A stretch of 64,000 nt of DNA from assembly GCF_028453695.1 (NCBI RefSeq), contig NC_135774.1, forward strand, positions 5,952,001-6,016,000, in the 5' to 3' direction. The number at the start of each line of letters is the position of its first letter. Position 1 is the first letter of the stretch. The stretch comes from Augochlora pura (taxonomy: Eukaryota; Arthropoda; Insecta; Hymenoptera; Halictidae). The notes under the pieces were generated by a model that searched no databases, was not told the DNA's origin, and was given only the letters and a program-made list of their open reading frames with translations. Position numbers and translations under genes: made by a program. This document shows, piece after piece, positions 49,441-61,000 of this stretch.

Positions 49441-50990
49441 AAAGGAACATGACTATCGTTAAACGTAAACGTAAAAATCGTGTTTGCTGGATGCGTTGTC
49501 TCTCTCGTCGCGTGCAATCCAGAATCAACGTTCACCCACGTAAAAACGAGCGGCGAGGGAGCAACCCCGGATTGATTGGCGGGCTCCCTCCGCTGCCTCT
49601 CTCAGTCTTGCACGGCCACAGACACTCGCGCCCGGCGTCCTTCTGCGTCGTCGGCGCCTTCGTGATTCCTCTCGATGCAGCGCGACGATCGCAAGGCTGC
49701 CGTAGCAATATCTCTTTCTTTCTCTCTCACACACACACACGGTCACTCATCGACAGAGGCATCCGCAGAGGCGCGCGTTCCCCGTAAACACGATCTCAGC
49801 ACACACGGTAGACTGCCGGGCGGCAGCAAGCCACGCGCGAACGATACAGAATCGTCTGGTTAGCGTCGAATTTTACAAATCGGGATCTCGTACATTCCAT
49901 AATTAATGAGGAACCATCGATACAATCATAATATTTACTTAGCAAAAACGTGCCGATCGGTGGTGTGGCGAAGGACGCGTGATGTGCGGGCACAGTTAAA
50001 CGCGTTACGAAGGGGGGGGGGGGGGGGGGGGCGGGCCCCCGTGACGACGATGATAATAATGATATCAAGGGGGGGGGGGGGTGGACGATCCGCGGGGGGT
50101 GGGAGATGCACGTCCGCTTGCCAGGAGTTCGAGGTACACGCACTTTATAGGGATACACCATGGGAAAGACACTCAGGGCAGACACTGACATAGAGACTAG
50201 GCTACCGACTATATGTATACCTATCTAACTGTGTATTTGCGCACGCATCGCGTACACAAGGTACGCCAGGGTTAGCTTGTTCGCGTTGATCTTGTGTTTT
50301 TCGTCTTTCCGTGTTTAAATCGAAGAGAGAGGGGCGCGCACACGCACCCCATAGGTTATGTTTCCACACACGGTTTTCGCTGTTCTTTCTTTCGCTATTA
50401 TTTCCCGTTTCTCGAACGTTTTCGACTCTTCTCCGTACCTCTTCGTTTCCTCCCCGTTTTCCATTGCTTTTCTGCTTTTTTTTTGTTCGTTTAATTTGTT
50501 ATTATTATTGTTATTATTATTATTATTATTATCATCGTTTTATTACAATCAGCGATCGCGTGGGTTAGTCGTGCTTTCCTTCGTTCTCTTCTTTTAATAA
50601 GTAAACACTACGTAGTCTTTATTACTCAAGCTTATGCCCAAAAATCTACCAGAGGCACTTTGGGTTTATTAGTACCATTTTGAAGTCGGCGTGCGCGGGG
50701 GAGGGTGCAAGTCCGTTTCACTCCTTGCCTCTCTCTCTCACTCTCTCTTTCTCTATCGGGTTTTTGACTTCGCTTTTTTGTTTTTGTTGTTTTGTTTAAG
50801 CGGGGCGTTACGAGAATGTCTAACGATTCGGGATTGTGGGAGATGTCTGAGGTGATTTGAAGGTTTTTTTTTTGCCCGAGATAATGTTGCACGAGGCGTC
50901 GTTAAAGAGTTGTTGGCGGAAAACGGTGGCCAATCAGAGGCGGCATCGATTCACGCCAGCTAAGCTATCAAAACAACGGACGAAGCTTAG
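49440..50990 (-). other. GC-rich region, possibly distal PlexA 3' UTR; poly-G runs
   Basis: Mixed GC-rich DNA with CpG and short microsatellites. G-runs on the plus strand at 50012-50031 (20 G), 50069-50081 (13 G) and 50094-50099 would be C-runs in a PlexA transcript. Poly(A)-signal-like TTTATT on plus (AATAAA on minus) occurs, for example, near 50617. No coding exon recognised. Confidence 0.3.
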
Positions 50991-51665
50991 TTCCATATTC
51001 AATATTTTGAGCGGTCTTTTATAATATTCGGTACCCAATGTTTTGAGTGGATTAGGATATTCAATATCCAATATTGTGAATAGACGGCTATACTCAGTAG
51101 CTAAGTAAATTGCAATACTGAATATTAATAATCTGAATAGATTATAATATTCGATACTCAATAATCAATATTCTGAATAGATTACAGAATTCTATATCAA
51201 TATTTCGAATAGTTTACGATATTCTATATTGATATTCTGAATAGATTGCAATATTCAATATCAATATTCTAAATAGATTACAATACTGAATATCAATAAT
51301 CTGAATCTCGATATTCAATATTCTGAACAGATTACAATATTGAATATTAAATGATGAATATTATAAATAGATTACCATATTCTATATCAATATTCTGAAT
51401 AGATTATAATATTGAATATTCTATATCAATATTCTGAATAGATTATAATATTGAATATTCAGTAATCAATATTCTAAATAGATTACAGTATTCTATATCA
51501 ATATTCTGAATAGATTGGTTTTTATATCAATAATCTGAATAGATTACAATATTCAGTATCAATATTCTAAACAGAATACAATATTCAATATCAATATTCT
51601 GAATAAATTACAATATTGAATATTGAATAATCAATATTCTGAATAGATTGCAATATTCAATATTT
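50990..51665 (-). repeat. Longer-unit array, 32/39-bp units built from heptamer satellite
   Basis: TTCTGAATAGATTACAATATTCAATATCAATA recurs about fifteen times. Spacings measured between successive TTCTRAATAGATT words are 32 or about 39-40 bp, i.e. differing by one heptamer. Confidence 0.8.
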
Positions 51666-51674
51666 AATACCTAA

Positions 51675-51883
51675 CCCTTTGTGGCCTCACTTAGCTTATA
51701 TATATATATATATGTAATACATAATATTCGTGATTACGTATAAAAAGGAAAATTTATTAATATTTTTTAAAGTTTAAATATATACATATATATGAAAGAC
51801 AATGATATGTTTCAATTTTTCGTATAAAGTAAAAAAAAGAAGCAAATAAATAGCTTTGGCGATTAAGAGTAGACCGCAAAGGG
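51675..51883. mobile_element. MITE, family B (CCCTTTGYGGYC)
   Basis: Left end CTAA-CCCTTTGTGGCC, right end GACCGCAAAGGG-TTAA. Interior of about 209 bp is AT-rich with a (TA)n. Same termini as 22322-22850; the left target site has mutated from TTAA to CTAA. Confidence 0.7.
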
Positions 51884-51887
51884 TTAA

Positions 51888-52080
51888 TACTTAATATTCA
51901 ATATCATCAATAGATTACAATATCCTATATTCAATACTCAATATTCAATATTGAGTACTCAATATTTAATATTCTGACCAGATTACAGTATTCAATATTC
52001 AATATCAATATTCTGAATAGATTACAATATTTAATATTCTGAATAGATGATAATATGCAATGTTCAGTGTTCAATGCTCA
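51888..52080 (-). repeat. Heptamer satellite
   Basis: AATATTC heptamers and the ATTCTGAATAGATTACAATAT unit continue on the other side of the MITE. Confidence 0.7.
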
Positions 52081-52081
52081 G

Positions 52082-52266
52082 TCGCGCTCATTGGCTCGGG
52101 CTCCTAACGCTAGCCGATCTCACCTCTCATTGGTCATTATTTTTCGTTAATGACTCATAAACAAAGCCTCGCACAACATTTTTGCAAAGAAAAAAAGTTG
52201 TTTCAAATCAAGTCAGGAACCTCTCACTTCCTGATTCTAAGAGTCATTTTTATGACACCCTGTGTG
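52082..52266. mobile_element. Foldback MITE copy 4, left half missing
   Basis: Right arm only: CTCATTGGCTCGGG, TTTTTCGTTAATGACTCATAA, GCAAAGAAAAAAAGTTGTTT and the terminal GACACCCTGTGTGTATA. Confidence 0.7.
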
Positions 52267-54127
52267 TATATATGTGTGTGTGTATTGAGTTGACGAATAA
52301 ATTCCTAGACTCTTTATTTTCCTTTTTATTTTACAACCACCTGTGCATTAATTAACAAAACGAGCAAGGTGCTCGGAAAGATCCGTCTCGACTCTATAAA
52401 ACTATTATATTTGCTATTTTTATATAATTTAAGTTCCATAATTTTCTAGGCTCAGAAATGGAATATCCGGAAGGCAGACGCCCGACATGTTCCATTTCCA
52501 AGCCTGAAAAATTAAGTTATACGAGAAAATGAATACAACAGTTTTGTAGAGCGGAGAGAGATCTGTCGAACAGCTTTCTCGCTTGTCTAATCAACGCATA
52601 AGTTGATACAAAACAAAACACGGAAACTTTAGGAATTGATTTGCCAATGTTATTAGGATACGTTTAGTGTTGCGACATAACGGTCGAACGACGCGAAATT
52701 CTGTCTAGTTAGATTCCTCTTGCGAACCTCGTCACATGACGGAGTACCCTGTCTGCGATCCATTGTCGTCCACCTGCCGCGCTAATTGCTAGAACCCTTT
52801 TAATCGTCGGCCGCCCTCCCCCGGTTTCCATTTCCTACCAACTCCGTATCCTTCCCCTGCTGCCTTCACTTCCCACACACGGTCTTCCGATGTTTTTTGA
52901 GCAATAAATACTTTCTCCACTGACAACTGCACATTGAATTGACGCACGGGACACGCACACACACGCACACGCGCATACATTCGCTTGTATACACAGAACC
53001 GTTTCACTCGAATTCACAACAAGCCGGTCGCGACGACAGCGCCCTCGAAGGTCGCTTGGCCCTTCGGCGATATGGATTCTCGGACCTAAACCTACGCGGA
53101 CACCTAAATACAATGGCAGTCGAGATGCTGTGCGTTTCACAAGGGTTGAGAACGTGGAGGAGACCCGTGGAGTGATTCCCGTGGACTTCGTTGATCCCTT
53201 TCTCCGTTTAGATTACAATGAATACACGAGGGTGGTCAAGATTCTCGCGCAGGTAAAACGTCCCCGGGTGAGGAGGCTGTTTCCGGGCGCTGTCTGCACG
53301 CGAACGGCTCACACACTCGCTTTGGAACGCTCCATACCAACACGGCTACATCCACAGAGTTTAAATGTTACGCTTTTCTTTCTCGCATTAATTAATGATT
53401 ATCAATTCATATCAATTCAATATCAATGTATTACAATCAGACAATACTCAACAGTGATCGTTATCCGTTATATATTACAATAATTAAGAGTGACAACAAC
53501 ATGACGACGGAGGCGTTGAAGCATTACAAGGAGGGGGAAGGGAATAGAGAGAGAGAGAATAGAAAGATTGGTACAGTCTGTCTGTTTGTCTGTCTGTCTC
53601 TGTGTGTGTTTTTTCTAGGAAAGGGCGCATCTTCGACTACATGTAAACACGATGGGGTGACACGGGGATCACAGGATCTTCCAATGAAACAGCGAGGAAC
53701 GATGGTGAGACGCACGACACAACGACGGTCAAGAATCAAACGGAACGATGAGCTGGAGACCAAGGAAGGGGAAGCACGCACACTCAACACAACCGTCACA
53801 TCGAGCTGGCCTCGCGCGCGGCCATAGTCTATCGATTAATACCTATTAACTAATACACAGTCTGTCTCCGGTTCGCGGACGACTCCTTCCGTTTGTTTAG
53901 CGACTTTTTTTAAATAACACGCGCGCGTACAGTACCGCGGTCCATGCGCGAAGGTACGAAGCTGACGTCGCTGCGTTTATATTTAATTATGTTGGAGCAA
54001 TTAATGGAATCAACAGCCGGTACTGTATGCGCGCTCGTTCTCAGATACTGCGTATACATACACACATACGTCTGCGCCGGTACAAAGTGTATATATGTAC
54101 ACATATACATACGACATACCATCCATG

Positions 54128-54159
<32 letters not shown>

Positions 54160-55010
54160 TATACATATACATTATATATATATATATATATATAATATAC
54201 GCATAATGTGTTAATGAATCATAGTTAATCGTTAGAGTTAATCTTACATAGTAAAATTCGTCAGTTCGTAATTGAAAAAATTTCAGCTAACAGCGGTGGA
54301 TGGAAATGTTTCTTCGTTAAAAATCGCCGATCCCCCGACGACGACGTTCTCAAACACATTTACAAGGAACCGGGATCGACCGGCCGATTCGTACACTCTC
54401 ACTTATAACACTAGTGTCTGTTTCTTTCTTTTTTTTACCTTTTTCTCCGCCGTCTCGCGTTAACCCTAATGTTGTCCGCCGACCGAGTCGCGCAGCTTTG
54501 GCGAGAAATCTCCGTTTCTTTTGCTTTCATTTATGGTTGCGTGTCATTTGTTTATTTGCCATGGCCGCCGGCCGGTGTGGCCTTCGCACATCAAATAATT
54601 CTATTACAATTAATCGTGATTTTGGTATCTTATGTACAATTGATCGTCGCCGCGCACACCCGCCTGCCAGCGACCATACAGAGGACTTTGTTCGTTCCCG
54701 CGATTCGAGCAACACTTTACGTCTTTCCTTCGAATTTCCCCCGTAAAGCTTCCTTCGCTTAGCAATGTGTCTTCTTTTGTTTCTGTGTCGACGAGCGTTG
54801 AGCGTACGTGTGATAGTGTAGGTGTGTCTGTGTATTTTCGTCGCATACTAAGCGTACAACTGGCTTGCACGGAAAACCTGAGACGATCGATTATAAGATA
54901 GGCCAGTCCTCTCGGTGCTTCCTCCGAAATACCTGACTACGGTCTGGTATTCAGCAGGGTAACTCTTGGCGGGCAGGCTTCGACATGTGCTTCATAGAGT
55001 TCATGGTGCA
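52267..55010 (-). other. No coding exon seen; probable PlexA 3' UTR in right part
   Basis: Long non-repetitive stretch with GC-rich sections at 52680-53330 and 53500-54060, and (TA)n at 54127-54152 and 54171-54192. ORFs overlap in all frames without recognisable domains. Because it directly follows the PlexA stop codon on the minus strand, part of it is likely 3' UTR; the cleavage site was not determined. Confidence 0.4.
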
Positions 55011-58000
55011 TCAGGGATTGTCCGCCGCCATTATATTGTGCACCTGCTCGAGCTTGTACGCCAGTCTCTGCTTTTGCGAGAACTCGTCCTCTTCTAGTGT
55101 CACGATCAATTGTTCGTTGTATTTGCCCGCGTACGTATACAGCTCATACAGGGCGCAGTTTGTGTTGAACTCCGTTGTGTGTAACTGTGCAGAAAAACAA
55201 ATTTTTTGTAACAGAAAATTCATTAGACCAACAAATTCCATATATGTACATCCTAATATAGATGTGCAGTTATTGTAGGCTAATCTAGTCACTGAACGAA
55301 CACATAGACTGTATGCTTGTTAATATATCTGCCATTTTGTTCTACAAATATCATCTCAAGGGGATTCTTTTAAATACTGTACCAGCAAAATGGCACAGTC
55401 CCAAACACAATTCTAACATCTTTTTGTAACCATGAAGCTGTTGGATGATCAGTGAATAAAGAGTTAATCGAGTCTACATTTATATAAGGCGAAATGTTCA
55501 TTCGTTTCGGGGTTTGTTCATTTTTTTGTAGGGATCATCTTAAATTATTTACTGTTTGTAATATTCTGTGTATATATTTCACTTACCCTAGACTCTTCGG
55601 CAAGCATGGCGTTCATGTCTTGATCGGATATGGCTGGCATGACTTTGATATCTGAATAGTAACGTTCTACCCATTCTTTGTACACAGGAATGTCCTTTGC
55701 GTATAGTAGCTTCGAACTCGGCGAGTCCTTACCTGTGGTAGACAATCGGGAAATGAGATCTGTAATTTCTTTTACAATGGGAAGCGTAACTCACATTTTT
55801 GAGTATTTTGGACTTTTGGATAGGAATGCAGAAGAGTCAACAATATTTTCATATTATAATATTTCAATATTATAATATTATATAATATATCAATATTTCA
55901 ATATTATATAATATATCAATATTTCAATATTATAATATTTTAACGTCTGAATATTTAAATATTTAAATTTATCAACATTTCAACATAATATTCACTAATG
56001 TTATATTATAGTATAGAAATATTGAAATATAAAATTGAAATATTGAATTATGATATAGAAATATTGAAACATGATACAGAACTATTGAAATATAATATAA
56101 AAATATTGAAATATTAACAAAAAAGAAGCTAAATATAATCAGAATTTCATTAATATCAGAAATGTTTGTTCGAATTATATTGTGTTTAGACTTCTTTAAA
56201 TCAGAAAACAATCAGAAACTCATTAAAAACATATTCACCTCCAAAATGTTAAAACAGCAGCCGATAAAATCACCGTTTTTCAATTCCTATGCGTAAGTCC
56301 AAAGTACTGAAAAATGGGGCTATAGTTACGGTGCCCAGTCTATGTACAAATATGCTACCCACCTAATCTATGATCCGAAGTGGAGCAGCTGTCCATAAAC
56401 GTCTGCGCCACGACGGACAGACACGAGTCGACGATGTTCGACTTGTGTATGTCGAAAATGAAATTCGGATTCTTAATTAGATTAACCCAAAACCTAAGCG
56501 GAAGGGAGTTGCTTTTCCATGTGTGGACCACTTCGGGGTCAGATATGCCATGGTGGAGAGCTTGGTCGTCCATGAAGTCGAACATGTACTTTATAGCGAG
56601 AGGAAGTGCCGAGCCTCGATGGGCGGTGCTGAAGATCGTCTCGAACAAGTCGTCGACGAATTTCTGGAGCGTGCCCTTCGTTGCAAGTAGCCTCGTCAGA
56701 TAGATCTCGGAGACCATCTTGTTGCCGCGGTCGCCCTCTTTCCTCGCGTCCGAGTCGTGGTGTTTGACCAGGTGCCAGCATTTCAGCCCTCCGTCGTGGT
56801 TCTGGTTGAGCGGCGATGTGGCGCGCGAGAGGGGCGGGCTGGCTGAGCTGAACTTGCTCAGGTTCAAGGTTTCGTACTTGTGCGACTTGTCCGTCTTCTC
56901 TGAGAGGATCGACAGGTTGTAGATCGACGACTGCTTCGACACCAAGTTCAGCGACGCTCCGTCCGGGACCCTGTAGTGGTTCAAGGTGTTCCGTTTCTTC
57001 CATTCGCCCTCCGTTTTTGTTGTCGAGTCCTCGTCGTACAGGATCAGTCTTCCCGATGCACCGGTTCGCCATTCTAAAGTACAGAGAAACATTTGTTTTA
57101 TTATCATTTATTATTATTATTAATTATTATTATTATTTATTATTGTAAATGCTGTCCCGGCTCGAAAATAATGCTTGGTTTACGTCGAGTCGAGGTTTTT
57201 ATGTCCTACCGAGGTCAAGATCGTCCTTCCTAGGTCTTTGGCTGTAGGGCGTCGCTCTGTAAATGGTGTCCAAGGCCTTCTCTTTCACCTGGGATATCGT
57301 GTCGCAGTCCAGAACTTTTACTGGGACGTTTTCCGTGTTCGGATCCATGCCGCCGACGAAAACCGTTTGTTGAGATATGGATACGTAGACAGTCTATAAA
57401 AGAAGAGATATATACAGAGTTATGTCAACGTTATGTCACTCGTCGATTTACATTTGCATCGTTGTTTATGTCACAGGTCAGGTTCGAAATTACGAATGAT
57501 GAAAAATGAAGTTAATGACGTAATAAGTGTAAGAGCTTCTTTATTGTGTAGATCTGTTCGTTGAACTTTAATGAATAAAATGTAATATGATAAAATGATA
57601 TATGAAATGAAAACTAATTGCTATACCCCATAAGCAGTGGATGTTTTAAAGACGTCTTATAATAGATGTCTTTGTAACGGCATAAAGACGTCTAAAATAT
57701 GTTTTAAAGACGTTTATATCGACAGGATGTCTAGAGACCATTTCTAGGCCGTTTATAAGACATTCGCGGAACTCGCTAAGTATGTTTTATGTAAGACATT
57801 AAAAGGACGTCGAATTGAGGACGTCGTTAGGACGCTCAAAAAATGTTCCTTAACATAAGTTTTAAAGTCATAAAGAGGACGTCTAATTTAAGACATCTTT
57901 AAAACGACTAAACAACTTAAAAATCGTCTTAAAGACGTTTTTAGTTGTAACACAGGACATTTCTAACACTTTTGTGATAGAAACGTTTAACTAGACGTTT

Positions 58001-61000
58001 AAAAAACAACTTGTAAACGTTTTATGGATATCTTTATGGTGATCTCTAGATTTTGAATGTCTTTAAGACGTGTCGAATATCCTACGAACGTTCTAGAAAT
58101 TTCCTGTGTTACAAATCAAAGCGTCTTTAGATGTCGTTGAAACATGTTTTAAACGTCTTTTGGACGTATCATGAACGACTCCTGGACGTCTTTATAACGA
58201 TTCTTAGATTTTGGACGTTTCGAATGTCCTACGAACTTTCTAGAAACGTCCCATTATTTCAATCAAGACGGCTATGGACGTTTCATGGATGTCTTTAAGG
58301 TTTCTCATATGTCCTACGAACGTTCTATATTTTAAATCAAGAAGTTTTTAAAACATTCTATTGGATTTTTAAGCCATTCGTAGGCCATTTGCACGTCGTT
58401 CGCAGTCCATTTGAAAGAAATGTAGAAATAAAGCCAAATACGAAAGTTCAAAAAAAAGGAAGATACATGACAGAACACGTAAGAATGACTAAATATCCAA
58501 CGTTTCAACATAAACAGCAACGTGATTGTAAAGAATCTCAATCTTCGATCTACAGGGAATGTTACCATTGGCTTAAAATCAATCGATTGTCTGATTAGTT
58601 TTTCCTCCGACAAGGAGTATCTAGCTTCTGAAGTGATGGCATCCACTGGACCCTTATCAACCTGTTGTTTCACAGCGCGAAACAGTACGTACAGGGGTTC
58701 TCCAGCGCATTCTCTCATGAACTTATACAAGAGAAAAGTGAACCAAGCCGATAGCATTTTCTCGGCGACGCTTTCCGTTCTGAAATGAAATAAGAATATT
58801 CCTTAATCTTCTGATGTTTGATATCTAATATATCAATACAATACTTGAATATATTAATATAATATTTCCATATTTCAACATAGCATTTCTATATTTCAAT
58901 ATTATATTTCTATATTTCAATATCTCAACATTCCAATATTCCAATACTTCAATATCTTAATTTTTCAATACTTGAATAGTTCAATATTTCAGTATTTCAA
59001 TATTTCAATATCTCAATAATTCAGTGTTCTCATATTTCAAAACTTCAATATTGGAATATCTCAACTGAGATATTATAATATTGGAATATTGGAGTATTGA
59101 CTAAATTTATGCTTAAATATTAATGATAATGTTCTATGAAAGAACATAATAACAGCCATAATTAACACTTCACCGACCGTTAGACAATATTGGCTTTAAT
59201 TGGCTATTTACCCCGACAGGTGGCTTTTGAATTCGTTGTTATAGCGACCAATAATTTGTCATTTATTATTGAAATAAAAGAGTTTGATTGTGCCATTACA
59301 AGCTCTAATATTATTATATACTTTTTTAAAAATTAATTTAAATATTATTAGATGCCTTCCACAATCAAAATAAAATAAAAATAGAAATTAAACATTAAGT
59401 TCCAACATTACTGTATAATTGTTTTAGACATTGTATACCTTCTGCGACTAGTCAAATATAAATGGAATGAAAATAGAAAGTAATATTTAACATCGACCTA
59501 CTGTAATTTCGAACATTATTATACGATTTTACGTATTAAAGATAATATATTAACCTTTAGGGCTCTAAATAATTTCGGCCGAAACGACCCGTAGGGACGG
59601 CGCGCAGCTAGCGCTAACGGTCGCTGGGGACGGAATACTTTTTGCTAGACTGAACTGAGCATTTAAGGACAGACGCATATGTATATGCGCCCTCAGTCCA
59701 CGCCGATGACTTAGAGTAAACGCATATCTGCGTCCTTCGGCCACAACGGCAGCTTTAGTCAAACGCATATATGCGTCATATAGAGTCCTAAGGGTTAATA
59801 TATTAAGAATATTACATAAATTTTCCCAAAAGTGTCTCGCAATTTGCCAACTAAGGTTTCCGCCAATGAGAGGCGAGCTCGACTAAGTTTCATCAGCTGA
59901 TTGACTCGGCCGCCTACCGATCTCGTCTCTGATTGGCTCGGCCGCTTGACGATCTCGCATATCTCGCCGTCACCGTATTTTGTTAATAGCTCGTCAATGA
60001 CGCCTCGTAGAAAATTGTTGTAAAGGAAAACATTACTTCAAATATCTTCAACGATCTCTCAGTTTTCATAGCGAGAGACTTTTACTATCCCCAGTACACG
60101 GAACGAATTAACAAATCCATAACCGGTCGGTAATGCATTGACAACCGATAACTTTAAGTCGCTTTCGTTAAAGATGATAGACAGCAATTCCTACCGTCTA
60201 AGGAACAACTTCGGGTGGCTCTTGCCCTCGGTGCACTTCTCAATCAGTTCCGCGAGCAGCGTCTTTAGAATATCCGTGCAGTACTCCATCTTGCTCTGTA
60301 GAGTGACCATGATCAAACTCGCCACGTTCACCCTGTCCCTCATGGAGAAGTATCGATTGCTCTCGAGCGTGCGAACAAACAAAAGCAGGAAAGTCTTGTT
60401 AAGTATCAGCTGTCCAAATAACCTCAAACCCTTCTCTTTGCGCGCAAGTTCAGGTCTGTCCCATTGCAGCACGGGACTGTTGTCGTCGCTCGGGAAGAGG
60501 ATCATCATGGCGTACGTGCGGTAATCGAGGAAGGGAATGCCGCCACTGGTGAGGTCACCGGTGAGATCGGTCATCTCAGTTTGCAATTCGGCGAACGCCT
60601 CCTTGCACTCGGCTGCGACACGGAGCTCGAGGATGTCCATCTGCTCCTGCATGTTCTTGAGCACCCTATTGCTCTCCGTGGACTTCCTGCGGTAGGCGAT
60701 GAGGAACGCGATGAAGACGAACACGAGGATTACAATGGCGGCGATCACGCCGATCAACGCCGGCTTGGAGAGCGGTCCGTCGAGGTTGTCCGGGAGCGCA
60801 TAGCTCATCTTGCCGATGCGGTAGCGCAGTGTGCCGCCCACCGTCACGATCACCTCGGGTAGCTCCTGCTTGTTCGGCAAGCCCTCGAAGTCGAGGGCCG
60901 GCGGCTGGGTCGGTGGCGGCCGGCACGTCACCTGCTGCCGCGACAGGGAGGTCACGTTGCAGAACGCGTTACCGATCTGCACGGTCACGTCCGAGTCCTG

